A DNA stretch of 64,000 nt from Streptomyces coeruleorubidus (GCF_028885415.1 NZ_CP118527.1:8246001-8310000); one strand, 5' to 3'; positions 54,604-63,178 are shown, numbered from the stretch's first letter. Numbers and translations: made by a program. Notes: generated by a model from the letters alone, not told the origin.

Positions 54604-55473
54604 GTGCGAGACCCGCGTATGGCTGCGATCGGCAAGGGCCTGAAGCGTCGCGGAAGGCTGGTGATGCAGGCGGTGAGTCCACCCCGCCGGAACCTCGACG
54701 CCATCCCCGCCCCGCGCCCGGCCGCCGACACCTACATCGCCCCGCCCGCCCCCCGGCTGGTGGACTCGCCGGTCTTCGTGCTGTCGTCGGTGCGCTCCGG
54801 TTCGACCCTGCTGCGCGTCCTGCTCAACAGCCACAGCCGTATCCGCGCCCCGCACGAGATGCATCTGCGCACGGTGCACGTCAACCTGTCCCGCGACTTC
54901 ACCGCGGACGCCATGCGGGCGCTCCACCTCGACAAGGACGAGCTGGAACACGTGCTGTGGGACCGGGTGCTGCACCTGGAGCTCACCCGCAGCGGCAAGG
55001 ACGTCATCGTCGACAAGACCCCGCCGAACACCCTCATCTGGCCCCGCCTGCGCCGATGCTGGCCGAACGCCCGCTACATCCTGCTGCTGCGCCACCCCGG
55101 CGCGGTCGTCACCTCCCTCACCGCCCGGCGCGCCGACCCCGATCACGAAGCCGTCCGTGCCGAGGTCCTCGACTACAGCGAGAAGCTGGAGGAAGCCCGT
55201 CAGAACCTCGACCCCCACGTGATCACCTACGAGGAGCTCACCGCCGAGCCGGAGAAGGTCACCCGGGGCATCTGCGACCACCTCGGCGTCCGCTGGGAGC
55301 CCGGCATGCTCGACTACGGCAGCAAGGACCACGGCACCTTCCGTCCCCAGCTCGGCGACTGGTCCAGCACCATCAAGTCCGGCCGCATCCAGTCGGCCCG
55401 CTGCGCCGACCCGGGCGTCGCACTTCCCCCACGCCTGAGGGAACTGGCCCAGGCGTGGGGGTACAGGGACTGA
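54604..55473 (+). CDS. Sulfotransferase family protein
   Basis: A 289-residue PAPS-dependent sulfotransferase of the Sulfotransfer_3/NodH-like group. The 5'-phosphosulfate loop is FVLSSVRSGSTLLRVLLNSH near residues 59-78; the 3'-phosphate motif YILLLRHPGAVVTSL lies near 157. GTG 54604 follows AAAGGTG; an upstream in-frame ATG at 54505 would fall within the hairpin region and adds unconserved residues. Residues 1-50 are basic and proline-rich. The acceptor is not evident; a carbohydrate or lipid is typical. It is convergent with an ATP-grasp gene. Confidence 0.9.
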   Translation: MRDPRMAAIGKGLKRRGRLVMQAVSPPRRNLDAIPAPRPAADTYIAPPAPRLVDSPVFVLSSVRSGSTLLRVLLNSHSRIRAPHEMHLRTVHVNLSRDFTADAMRALHLDKDELEHVLWDRVLHLELTRSGKDVIVDKTPPNTLIWPRLRRCWPNARYILLLRHPGAVVTSLTARRADPDHEAVRAEVLDYSEKLEEARQNLDPHVITYEELTAEPEKVTRGICDHLGVRWEPGMLDYGSKDHGTFRPQLGDWSSTIKSGRIQSARCADPGVALPPRLRELAQAWGYRD

Positions 55474-55504
55474 AGGAGTACAAGCGGAGGGAGAGGTACA
55501 GCGG

Positions 55505-56641
55505 CTAGAGACGCAGGGCCCCGACCGTGGCCTGCGGGGCCGCCGCCTCGACGGAGCCGGCCGGCACCGCGGGCAGCGGCTGCTGCTCCGTGGCCTCCGC
55601 CCACTGCTGCGGCAGCTGCGCCGGCCGCAGCGGACGCGGCCCCGACACCACCGTGTAGTCCTGACCCAGGAACGGCGGGACCACCTCGCCCGGGTCCTCG
55701 CCGAGCGCCAGCTGGACGGCCGCCCAAGGTGCGTTGACACCGCACAGCGACAGCTGGTGCAGGCCGCCGGCCGGGCGGGTGTTGACGTCCATCAGGACCG
55801 GCCGGTCGCCGAACATCCGGAACTGGATGTTGGACAGGTAGTGCAGGCCGAAACCCTCAGCGATCCGCCGTGCCGGGTCCAGCCACTGCTCGTGCAGCGT
55901 GAAGCCCCGGCGGCGGCCGTTCTTGGTGCGGCCGATGGCCAGCCGGACCCGGTTGTCCGGACCGGTCAGGCAGTCCACCGACACCTCCGGCTGCTCCAGG
56001 CGCGGCATCACCAGCCAGTCGACCGGCTCCTCGGCCCGCCGCAGTGCCTCCAGCACCAGGTCGAGGGGCACGTACGGGCTCGGGAACCCGCTCAGGTGCA
56101 TCAGCGAGAAGGACGAACGCGTGATCACGCGGAAGCCCACCCCGCCCGCCCCGGACGCCGGCTTGAAGCACGCCTTGTGCCCCGCGGCCTCCAACTCCTC
56201 GACGGCGGCGACGAGTTCGTCACTCGACCGGACCCGCCACCACGGCGGCACCGGCACGCCGATCGCCTGGACCGCCTCGTAGGCGATCACTTTGTCATGG
56301 AAGACGGCCACAGCCTCGGGCGGCGGTGCCAGCACCGCGGTACCGGCCGCCTCGAACTCGGCGCGGTGCGCCACGATCGCCGACTGGTGCAGCCGGGGCA
56401 CGAACACGTCGATACCGCGCCGCGTGCACTGGTCCAGCGCGTACTCGACGTACCCGGCGGGGGAGAGGTTCTCGGGCTCCAGCTCGGCGGTGTCGGCGGC
56501 GGCCAGCACGGGGGAGTCGGGGTCGCCGTGCGTGGCATGGATCTCGACGGCCCGGTCGCTGGGATTTCTCCGCAGCTGATCCATGAAGAACACGTTCTCC
56601 GCGTACGTGCGGTTGAGCCAGACGCGTACGCGAGAGACCAT
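55505..56641 (-). CDS. ATP-grasp ligase-like protein
   Basis: A 378-residue protein with a complete ATP-grasp fold: N-terminal Rossmann-like domain (RVRVWLNRTYAENVFFMD), ATP-binding lysine in ACFKPASGAGGVGFRVI near residue 155-170, PRLEQPEVSVDCLTG near 210, and Mg-binding FGDRPVLMDVNTRPAGGLHQ near 280, where acidic and asparagine ligands are present. Such enzymes form amide, thioester or carbamoyl bonds from carboxyl-phosphates. The C-terminal 60 residues are proline/glutamine-rich. GTG or ATG start at 56641; 31 bp from the convergent sulfotransferase. Product is unknown. Confidence 0.85.
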   Translation of the reverse strand: MVSRVRVWLNRTYAENVFFMDQLRRNPSDRAVEIHATHGDPDSPVLAAADTAELEPENLSPAGYVEYALDQCTRRGIDVFVPRLHQSAIVAHRAEFEAAGTAVLAPPPEAVAVFHDKVIAYEAVQAIGVPVPPWWRVRSSDELVAAVEELEAAGHKACFKPASGAGGVGFRVITRSSFSLMHLSGFPSPYVPLDLVLEALRRAEEPVDWLVMPRLEQPEVSVDCLTGPDNRVRLAIGRTKNGRRRGFTLHEQWLDPARRIAEGFGLHYLSNIQFRMFGDRPVLMDVNTRPAGGLHQLSLCGVNAPWAAVQLALGEDPGEVVPPFLGQDYTVVSGPRPLRPAQLPQQWAEATEQQPLPAVPAGSVEAAAPQATVGALRL

Positions 56642-56902
56642 GCAGGCCGCCTTTCACGGTTCGCGGGCAGGGCTCAGCAGCCCGTGCCCGGGCAAGATGA
56701 ATGGAGGGTCACCAAACCGCCCCTGTGAAAGGGAAGTTCTTAGCGGTGGTGTTGGGGCAGATCATACGGCTTCGCCGGGCCGTGTCGTGCAACACGCGGG
56801 TTACGGATTTGTGATCACGGTCGTCCGGCCGCCCTTGTCCCCGGCCCCGGTGATGTGATCTCGTGGTGGCGTTCGCGTTCGGGCGCGCGGAGGGGGGCAG
56901 GG

Positions 56903-57763
56903 GTGACGTCGACGGCCGGTGGCGCCGCACAACTACTGGCCATCAGTGATCTGCACATCGGATACCCGGACAACCGCGCCCTGGTCGAACGGATGCGGCC
57001 CGGGACGGACGAGGACTGGCTGCTCGTGGCCGGGGACGTCGCCGAGACCGTGGCCGACGTCCGCTGGACGCTCAAGACGCTCGCCGGCCGCTTCCGCAAG
57101 GTCGTCTGGGTGCCCGGCAACCACGAGCTGTGGACCCATCCGAGCGACCCCGTCACCCTGCGCGGCGTCGCCCGGTACGACTACCTGGTCGAGCTGTGCC
57201 GGGACCTCGGCGTGACGACACCGGAGGACCCCTATCCCGTCTGGGACGGCCCCGGGGGCCCCGTGGCCGTCGTCCCGCTGTTCCTGCTGTACGACTACTC
57301 GTTCCTGCCGGCCGGGTGCGCGACCAAGGAGCAGGGCCTGGAGTACGCCCGGGGCACGGGCATCGTGTGCGCCGACGAGCATCTGCTGCACCCCGACCCG
57401 TACCCGAGCCGGGAGGCCTGGTGCCGGGCCCGGGTCGCCGAGACCGAACGCAGACTCGCCGAGCTGCCCGAAGACCTGCCCGTGATCCCCGTCAACCACT
57501 ACCCGCTGCACCGGCATCCGACGGACGTGCTGTGGTACCCCGAGTTCGCCATGTGGTGCGGCACCGGCCTGACCGCCGACTGGCACCACAGGTTCCGCGT
57601 CCACACGATGGTCTACGGCCATCTGCACATCCCCCGCACCACCTGGCACGAGGGCGTGCGCTTCGAGGAGGTGTCGGTGGGCTACCCCCGCGAGTGGCGC
57701 AAGCGGGCCGGGGAGCCGGGGCGGCTGCGGCGCATCCTGCCGGGGGAGGCCGAGGAGCGGTGA
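56903..57763 (+). CDS. Calcineurin-like metallophosphoesterase linked to PPTase
   Basis: A 286-residue cytoplasmic metallophosphoesterase. Motifs in order: LLAISDLHIGYPDN (DxH), LVAGDVAETVADV (GDxx), WVPGNHELWTHPSD (GNHE), IPVNHYPLHRHP and MVYGHLHIPRTTWH (GHxH). All metal ligands appear intact. GTG 56903 is chosen because it follows GGAGGGGGG; the frame is open further left without support. Its stop overlaps the phosphopantetheinyl transferase start by 4 bp, a pairing often seen in Streptomyces, and suggests turnover of a carrier-protein or CoA-related phosphate, which is inference. Confidence 0.92.
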   Translation: MTSTAGGAAQLLAISDLHIGYPDNRALVERMRPGTDEDWLLVAGDVAETVADVRWTLKTLAGRFRKVVWVPGNHELWTHPSDPVTLRGVARYDYLVELCRDLGVTTPEDPYPVWDGPGGPVAVVPLFLLYDYSFLPAGCATKEQGLEYARGTGIVCADEHLLHPDPYPSREAWCRARVAETERRLAELPEDLPVIPVNHYPLHRHPTDVLWYPEFAMWCGTGLTADWHHRFRVHTMVYGHLHIPRTTWHEGVRFEEVSVGYPREWRKRAGEPGRLRRILPGEAEER

Positions 57764-58440
57764 TCGGGGAACTGCTGCCACAGACCGTCGTCACCGTGGA
57801 GGCCTACGGCCACGAGGGCGCGGACGCTCCGCTGTACCCCGAGGAGGCGGCGCTCATGACGCGGGCGGTCGCCAAACGGCGCCGGGAGTTCGCCGTCGTC
57901 CGCTCCTGTGCCCGCCGTGCCATGGAGAAGCTCGGCGTACCGCCGCAGCCGATCCTGCCCGGGGAACGTGGCGCCCCGTGCTGGCCGGCCGGGCTGGTCG
58001 GCAGCATGACCCACTGCGACGACTACGGCGCCGCCGCCCTGGTCCGTGCCACCGACCTGGCCTCTCTCGGCATCGACGCCGAGGTCCACGGGCCGCTGCC
58101 CGAGGGCGTCCTGTCCGCCGTGGCCCTGCCGACCGAAGCCGAGCGCCTGCGGCGGCTGGCCGCACAGCGCCCCGACGTCCACTGGGACCGGCTGCTGTTC
58201 AGCGCGAAGGAGTCCGTCTACAAGGCGTGGTTCCCCCTCACCGGCAAGTGGCTGGGCTTCGAGGACGCCGACATCGAGCTCTCCGCCGGCGGCCCGGCCG
58301 AACGGCCCCGCGGCACCTTCCGCGCCACGCTCCTCGTCCCCGGCCCACAGGTCGGCGACCGCCGCCTCGGCCATTTCGACGGCCACTGGACCGCCGACCG
58401 CGGCCTGATCGCGACGGCGGTCGCCGTACCACACGACTGA
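57760..58440 (+). CDS. 4'-Phosphopantetheinyl transferase, Sfp type
   Basis: A 226-residue transferase that loads the phosphopantetheine arm of CoA on carrier proteins of polyketide and nonribosomal peptide synthases. Magnesium-binding LGIDAEVHGPLPE near residue 105 and FSAKESVYKAWFPLTGKW near 147 match the (GIDxE)-(W/FSxKE) signature; RSCARRAMEKLG and GSMTHCDDY also fit. The GTG start overlaps the stop of the phosphoesterase. The gene is followed by about 0.96 kb of repetitive non-coding DNA. This is probably a general-purpose PPTase since no synthase lies in the window. Confidence 0.94.
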   Translation: MIGELLPQTVVTVEAYGHEGADAPLYPEEAALMTRAVAKRRREFAVVRSCARRAMEKLGVPPQPILPGERGAPCWPAGLVGSMTHCDDYGAAALVRATDLASLGIDAEVHGPLPEGVLSAVALPTEAERLRRLAAQRPDVHWDRLLFSAKESVYKAWFPLTGKWLGFEDADIELSAGGPAERPRGTFRATLLVPGPQVGDRRLGHFDGHWTADRGLIATAVAVPHD

Positions 58441-59401
58441 GACCGCCACACGGGGGCGGGCCTGCGGACCTCGACTCAGGGCTTCCCTGCCCGACGTCGC
58501 CATCGCCAGCGGCTGTCGGTTCGAGGCCGCCACTGGCCGCCGGCTCAGGCCCCGCCACTGGCCGTCGGTTCGGTTCCCTGCCGTCGGCTGTCGGTTGGTT
58601 ACCCGCGCCGGCTGTCGGTTCGAGCCTCCGCCGCCGACAGCCGGTTCGGATCCCCGCACCGGCTGTCGGCTCGGGCCGGCCACTAGCTGTCGGTGCGGGC
58701 CTCCGCCGTCGGCTGTCGGCTCGGGGCCCGCCACTGGCTGTCGGTTCGGTTCCCTGCCGCCGGCCGTGGGTTCGGGCCTCCGCCTCCAGTCGCGAGCTCA
58801 GGGCTCGGCGGCCGACTGTCGGTTCGGATCCCCCGCACCGGCTGTCGGCTCGGGGCCCGTCACCCTCCCTCGGTTCGGGTCTCCGCCCCCCCGGCCATGA
58901 CGATCCCCCGCACCGGCTGTCGGCTCGGGGCCCGTCACCCTCCCTCGGTTCGGGTCTCCGCCCCCCGGCCATGAGCTCAGGGTCCTGCGATCGGCTGTCG
59001 GTTCGGGCCTCCGCTGCTGGCCGTCGGCTCGGTTCCCCGCTACCGGCTGTCGGTTCGGGGCCGTCACCCGCCATCGCCTCGGGCCTCGCCCTCCGGCGTG
59101 AGCTCAGGGCCCTGCGATCGGCTGGCGGTTCGGATCCCCGCCACCGGCTGTCGGTTCGGGGCCCGTCACCCGCCATCGGCTCGGGTCTCTCTCCCCCCGG
59201 GCCGCGAGTTCAGGGCTCCACGATCGGCTGTCGGTTCGGGCCTCCGTCGCCGGCCGCCGGCTCTGGGCCCGCCACTGGCCGCCGGTTCGGTTCCCTGCCA
59301 CTGGCCGTCGGCTCGGTCCCCCGCGACCGGCCGCTGGCTGAGGGTCCCCGCCCACCCCGGCCGTCGGCTGAAGTCCCCTCGGCCGCCCGCTCAGGGTCCC
59401 G
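58441..59401. repeat. Minisatellite-like region built on a 15-bp core
   Basis: About 960 bp between convergent genes contain no supportable gene. From about 58,510 to 59,340 the core GGCTGTCGGTTCGGG and close variants (GGCCGTCGGCTCGG, GGCTGTCGGCTCGGG) recur roughly two dozen times, spaced about 20-45 bp by C-rich spacers such as CCTCCGCC or TTCCCTGCC. All six frames are open for long stretches because of composition; their translations are low-complexity and change from copy to copy, so I treat them as non-coding. It contains a 75-bp tandem duplication (separate entry). Confidence 0.85.
58827..58974. repeat. 75-bp tandem duplication inside the minisatellite
   Basis: The block beginning GATCCCCCGCACCGGCTGTC at 58827 is repeated from 58902, ending at CCGGCCATGA in both copies (58891-58900 and near 58965-58974). 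The copies differ mainly in the length of one C-run, seven against six. Such near-identity against a diverged background indicates a recent duplication. Confidence 0.88.
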
Positions 59402-59644
59402 TCAAGGCCCCGGCTCCGGGCACCAGCTCTGGAGCAGGCGGAAGAACGTCTCCTCGTTGCCGGTCAGGCCGGCTCGTTCGAGGGCCTCTTCCGCCTCGGC
59501 GAGGACGCTGGGCGGGACGATCGCGGGCCGGTGGGCGCCGGGCGGGGCCGTTTCCAGGTCGAAGGCGGCCCGGACGGTGTGGAGCAGCCGCAGATAGGCC
59601 TGGACGGCGGTGCGTTCGCGGTCGGTCAGTACGGCGGTGGGCAT
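59402..59644 (-). CDS. Small hypothetical protein
   Basis: An 80-residue predicted protein, mainly alpha-helical (TDRERTAVQAYLRLLHTVRAA, AEAEEALERAGLTGNEETFF), soluble and acidic. ATG 59644 follows GGGGAG at good spacing; the longer upstream frame lacks support. It ends exactly at the edge of the repeat region and lies 158 bp downstream of the ImmA/IrrE-type gene on the same strand. I recognise no family. Confidence 0.65.
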   Translation of the reverse strand: MPTAVLTDRERTAVQAYLRLLHTVRAAFDLETAPPGAHRPAIVPPSVLAEAEEALERAGLTGNEETFFRLLQSWCPEPGP

Positions 59645-59801
59645 CGGTCGGCTCTCCCCGTGTCGGAGTCGTCGGTCACGCCCCGCACACAAGGGGCGCA
59701 CCTCCAGCTTGCCGCCCACCACTGACAATCCGGCCCCGCCGCCCGTCGGTTCGCCCGCTCGGCGGAGGGAAACCCCACCTCGGCCCCGGGGCACCGGCTT
59801 G

Positions 59802-60368
59802 TCAGCCCTGCGGCCCCGGATACCCCAGCGACGCCTCTATCCGCCCTGCCAGATGGTCCCGCTGCACCGGACCTCGCGACGACGAACCCGCAAGCCACGC
59901 CCGACACTTGCTGGCCAGCAGCAGGCCGAAGCTCTCGGCCTCCTTCTCGTCGTCGAGGTCGAAGCGGGTGCGCGCGGCGACCTTCAGCACCGTCGCCTGG
60001 AGGTCGGCGTCGTCGTGGAGCAGCCGGGCCGCGACGGAGGCGCCCTCGACGTGGTGGGAGCAGTGCCCCGCCTTCATGTGCCACAGCTCGTGCCCCAGGA
60101 TCACCAACTGGTGGTCGGGAGCCGTGCGTTCCTCGATCACGACGAGGTCCTGCTCGGCCATGTCGAGCCACAGCCCGCTCGCGGTCCCCGGCGGGAAGGC
60201 GGCCGTACGGAAGTGGACGGGGCGGCCCCGGCGTCTGCTCATGGCGTCGCACAGCGCGGCGTACAGCTCCTCGGGCCGCGCCGGCGCGGGGAGGGTCAGC
60301 TCCGCCACCAGTTCGCCGCACAGGCGGCGCATTTCCTTACCGATGCCCACAGTTCTCCCCACGGTCAC
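59802..60368 (-). CDS. ImmA/IrrE-family metallopeptidase-like protein
   Basis: A 188-residue protein with the zinc protease motif HELWH in LVILGHELWHMKAGHCSHH near residue 90, consistent with ImmA/IrrE peptidases that cleave or disable partner regulators. A downstream glutamate-rich helix (LDDEKEAESFGLLLASK) offers the third metal ligand. GTG 60368 is chosen because it overlaps the stop of the XRE regulator (GTGA), so the two are coupled. The gene pair resembles regulator-protease modules in which stress switches on cleavage of the regulator; here that is inference. Confidence 0.88.
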   Translation of the reverse strand: MTVGRTVGIGKEMRRLCGELVAELTLPAPARPEELYAALCDAMSRRRGRPVHFRTAAFPPGTASGLWLDMAEQDLVVIEERTAPDHQLVILGHELWHMKAGHCSHHVEGASVAARLLHDDADLQATVLKVAARTRFDLDDEKEAESFGLLLASKCRAWLAGSSSRGPVQRDHLAGRIEASLGYPGPQG

Positions 60369-61024
60369 GACTCGGGTCGCTTGACGCTCTCCAGGAGCAT
60401 GTCCAGCCACTCCGCCACCTTGTCGCGGTGCTGGTCGGTGGGCAGCTGCGCGGCCCGCCAGGCGATGCCGCGCACGCCATGGTCCTGCAACAGCCGCTCC
60501 AGCGGGTCGTCGGCCGCCGCGGCCGCCTCCCGTTCGCGGTCGGCGAGCTTCTGGAGCAGTTCCTGCTCGGTGTGCTGGAGGGCGCTCACCAGCGCCTCGG
60601 GGTCCTCGGCCGTGAGGAAACCGGCATGCACCCGGAAGAACCGCTGCAGGGCGTCGCAGTGCTCCATGGTCGGCCGCCGGTCGCCGTTGATGAGGGCGCC
60701 GGCCTGCTGCCGGGACATGCCCGCGCCGTCGGCGATCTCCTGCTGGGTGTACTTGCGGCCGTTGGGCTTGAGCCGGGTCCGGCGCAGCAGGTCCAGGCGC
60801 TGCAGGAACCGGGCCTGCACATCGGGCTCGCCCGCCGGCCGGCCGCTCAGCAGGGCCTTGACCACGGGCTCCGGGACCCCGGAGGCGACGGACAGCCGGC
60901 CGATGTCGAAGACCTCGGCGTGCGGCACGCCGAGCCGGTCGGCGAGCGCGGTGACACGGGAGACGACGGCCGCCGGCACGGCCGTCGGCGTGGCGCCCGG
61001 ACCTTCGACGAAGCCACCCGTCAC
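60365..61024 (-). CDS. XRE-family DNA-binding regulator
   Basis: A 219-residue regulator. The helix-turn-helix lies near residues 90-125: YTQQEIADGAGMSRQQAGAL, INGDRRPTMEHCDALQRFFR. The N-terminal 80 residues carry another helical domain (VSRVTALADRLGVPHAEVFD) and the C-terminus is a charged helix. GTG 61024 is preferred because AGGAG precedes it by 8 nt. It is co-transcribed with the ImmA/IrrE-like protease and divergent from the MmyB-type gene with paired TTGAC sites between. Confidence 0.88.
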   Translation of the reverse strand: MTGGFVEGPGATPTAVPAAVVSRVTALADRLGVPHAEVFDIGRLSVASGVPEPVVKALLSGRPAGEPDVQARFLQRLDLLRRTRLKPNGRKYTQQEIADGAGMSRQQAGALINGDRRPTMEHCDALQRFFRVHAGFLTAEDPEALVSALQHTEQELLQKLADREREAAAAADDPLERLLQDHGVRGIAWRAAQLPTDQHRDKVAEWLDMLLESVKRPES

Positions 61025-61159
61025 CGACAGATCTCCTACGTCTCTCACAGGCTTCTCACACGTGGATGCCGTGACCTACCCCGGCGTGAACTTCCCGGAG
61101 CGTAGCCGGTGGTTCGAACTCACATCCAGGTCTCGCCACAACTGTGGCCAATTTCAGCC

Positions 61160-61216
61160 GTCAACAGGCACAGAATGCCACGATAGTTGACACGCCTCAG
61201 TTCGGGGCAGCAGGAT
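61160..61216. promoter_or_regulatory. Divergent promoter region with inverted TTGAC pair
   Basis: GTCAAC at 61160-61165 and GTTGAC at 61186-61191 form an inverted pair 20 bp apart, giving a -35 TTGACA (61187-61192) to the right with a -10-like CAGGAT (61211-61216), and TTGACG (61164-61159) to the left. They probably drive the MmyB-type gene and the XRE-protease operon, and the symmetry may also serve as the XRE operator. Confidence 0.6.
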
Positions 61217-61262
61217 CGGGGCGCCGCGTCAAGGCCGCACAGGCAAGAGGGGTGACCTCCCG

Positions 61263-61922
61263 ATGGCATATCAGGCAGGAGGGCAGCGGCCGGCACCGCG
61301 GCCCGTCCCCGAGACTCCCGATGTCCAGGCCTACCTGGAGGACTACGCCGGGCTTCTGGAGGCCGTCTCCTTCCCCTCGCTCGTCGTCGACCACTGCTGG
61401 GACGTCGTGCTGACCAACAGCGCGTTCCGGTCACTTTTCGGTGGTGTCGGTCCGCACCCGACGGCCATGCCGGGCGACAACTTCCTCAGGTTCGTGCTGT
61501 TCCACCCCGACGCTCCCACGGTGCTCGGCGAGCACGAGTCCAGCTGGTGCCTGCCGATGCTCGCGCACTTCGCGCGGACCGTGGAGAGCCACGGCCCCGA
61601 CCACGGGCTCCAGGCCATCCGCCGCGACATCGCCCAGGACCCGATCATGGAGGCCGCCTACCGGCACGGCCTGCCGCACTGGATCCGCTCGGTCGGCGAG
61701 GGCGCCGTCGAGCAGGACGGTGCCGTACGGCCGCTGCTGCACCCGGATCCGCGCTGGGGCGCCACCGACTGCCGGATCGTCGTCGAGACCTCCAGGACGC
61801 TCCGGGAACTGGGCTGCACCCGGCTCACGTTCGTCCTGCGCGAGATCCGCCGCACCCCGTCCCGGGACCGCCGGACGCGCCGTACGGCTTCCCACCTGAG
61901 GGTCGTCCCGGCGGTCGACTGA
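61263..61922 (+). CDS. Stand-alone MmyB-type ligand-binding domain protein
   Basis: A 219-residue protein matching the PAS-like ligand-binding part of MmyB-type (MLTR) regulators: DVQAYLEDYAGLLEAVSFPS, DHCWDVVLTNSAFRSLFGGV, PGDNFLRFVLFHPDAP and WCLPMLAHFARTVESH. In usual MmyB-type regulators this follows an N-terminal XRE helix-turn-helix, which is missing here; the DNA-binding partner may be the divergent XRE protein. ATG 61263 follows AAGAGGGG at 10 nt. A fatty-acid-like ligand is known for some family members. Function as a sensing subunit is inference. Confidence 0.82.
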   Translation: MAYQAGGQRPAPRPVPETPDVQAYLEDYAGLLEAVSFPSLVVDHCWDVVLTNSAFRSLFGGVGPHPTAMPGDNFLRFVLFHPDAPTVLGEHESSWCLPMLAHFARTVESHGPDHGLQAIRRDIAQDPIMEAAYRHGLPHWIRSVGEGAVEQDGAVRPLLHPDPRWGATDCRIVVETSRTLRELGCTRLTFVLREIRRTPSRDRRTRRTASHLRVVPAVD

Positions 61923-62011
61923 GCCCGGCCGGTTCCCCGCACCACCGGCGAGCCTCGCGGGCTCCCCGCATGACCCGCTTCCGCCCCGTTCCCAGACAAT
62001 GTGGCGTGTGA

Positions 62012-62024
62012 CATAGTACTGGCG
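62012..62024 (+). promoter_or_regulatory. Possible leaderless start of the dehydrogenase operon
   Basis: A -10-like CATAGT (62012-62017) ends 6 bp before GTG 62024, and no Shine-Dalgarno sequence lies upstream. Transcription could start at or next to the initiation codon, giving a leaderless mRNA, which is common in Streptomyces. Confidence 0.5.
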
Positions 62025-63178
62025 TGAGCGAGCCGCTGACCTGCGATGTCGTGGTGGTCGGAGCCGGGGTGGTGGGCGCCGCCTGCGCCTTGTACGCGGC
62101 CCGCGCGGGCCTGGACACGATCGTGGTGGACCGGGGCCCGGTGGCCGGCGGTACGACCGGCGCGGGGGAGGGCAACCTCCTCGTCTCCGACAAGGAACCC
62201 GGACCCGAGCTCGACCTGGCCCTGCTGTCCGCGCGGCTGTGGGCCGAGCTGGCCCGGGAGGGGCTGGGGAAGGCGGTCGAGTACGAGGCCAAGGGCGGGA
62301 TCGTCGTCGCCGGCACCGACCAAGCGCTGGCCGGGCTGGAGAGACTCGCCGCCGGGCAGCGCGCGGCCGGGGTCGAGGCGGTTCCGGTGCCCCCCGACCG
62401 GCTCCCCGACCTGGAGCCGTATCTGGCCCCCGGCCTCGCGGGCGGCGTGCACTACCCGCAGGACGCCCAGGTGATGCCCGCCCTGGCGGCGGCGCACCTG
62501 CTGCGCGCCTCGGACGCACGGCTGCTCACCGGCCGCGAGATGACGGGGGTGCTGCGCGGCCCCGGCGGTGCGGTGCGCGGGGTGCGTACGGACCGGGGCG
62601 ACATCCACGCCCCGGCGGTCGTCAACGCGTCCGGCACCTGGGGCGGCGAGGTGGCCGCCCGCGCCGGGGTGTCGCTGCCGGTGCTGCCACGGCGCGGTTT
62701 CGTCCTGGTCACCGAGCCGCTGCCGCCCCGCGTCCGGCACAAGGTGTACGCCGCCGACTACGTGGCCGACGTCGCCAGCGACTCGGCGGCCCTGCAGACC
62801 TCCCCGGTCGTCGAGGGCACACCCGCCGGGCCGGTCCTCATCGGCGCCAGCCGCGAACGGGTCGGCTTCGACCGGTCGTTGTCGCTCCCGGCGCTGCGGG
62901 CGCTGGCGGCGGGCGCGACGCGGCTCTTCCCGTTCCTCGCCGGAGTCCGGGCTGTGCGGACGTACGCGGGCTTCCGGCCGTATCTGCCGGACCATCTGCC
63001 CGCGATCGGTCCCGACCCCCGGGCGCCCGGACTCCTGCACGCCTGCGGGCACGAGGGCGCGGGCATCGGTCTCGCCACCGGCACCGGGCAGCTGATCGCC
63101 CAGGTGCTGACCGGGCGGACGCCCGACCTGGATCTCGCCCCGTTCCGGCCCGACCGCTTTCCCGAGGAGGCCGAGTGA
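62024..63178 (+). CDS. FAD-dependent amine/imino-acid dehydrogenase subunit (HcnC/beta type)
   Basis: A 384-residue DAO-superfamily flavoprotein. FAD-binding VVVVGAGVVGAACALYAARA at the N-terminus, then VDRGPVAGGTTGAGEGN, substrate-domain GGVHYPQDAQVMPALAAAHL and C-terminal TYAGFRPYLPDHLPAIGPD and GHEGAGIGLATGTGQLIAQV. Proteins of this type pair with a 2Fe-2S subunit and a second FAD subunit in D-hydroxyproline dehydrogenase, opine oxidase and hydrogen cyanide synthase. GTG start overlaps nothing upstream and lacks a ribosome site. The stop overlaps the 2Fe-2S gene. The amine or imino acid oxidised cannot be named. Confidence 0.9.
   Translation: MSEPLTCDVVVVGAGVVGAACALYAARAGLDTIVVDRGPVAGGTTGAGEGNLLVSDKEPGPELDLALLSARLWAELAREGLGKAVEYEAKGGIVVAGTDQALAGLERLAAGQRAAGVEAVPVPPDRLPDLEPYLAPGLAGGVHYPQDAQVMPALAAAHLLRASDARLLTGREMTGVLRGPGGAVRGVRTDRGDIHAPAVVNASGTWGGEVAARAGVSLPVLPRRGFVLVTEPLPPRVRHKVYAADYVADVASDSAALQTSPVVEGTPAGPVLIGASRERVGFDRSLSLPALRALAAGATRLFPFLAGVRAVRTYAGFRPYLPDHLPAIGPDPRAPGLLHACGHEGAGIGLATGTGQLIAQVLTGRTPDLDLAPFRPDRFPEEAE

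Noticed and set aside
58238..59176. A 312-codon leftward frame in the repeat region
   Set aside because: Same compositional reason; repeat units are not multiples of three and the peptide repeat is not maintained.
57978..59597. A long rightward frame across the minisatellite
   Set aside because: It begins inside the PPTase gene in another frame; the repeat translations are proline/arginine/glycine noise and the copies drift in phase, so coding is not supported.
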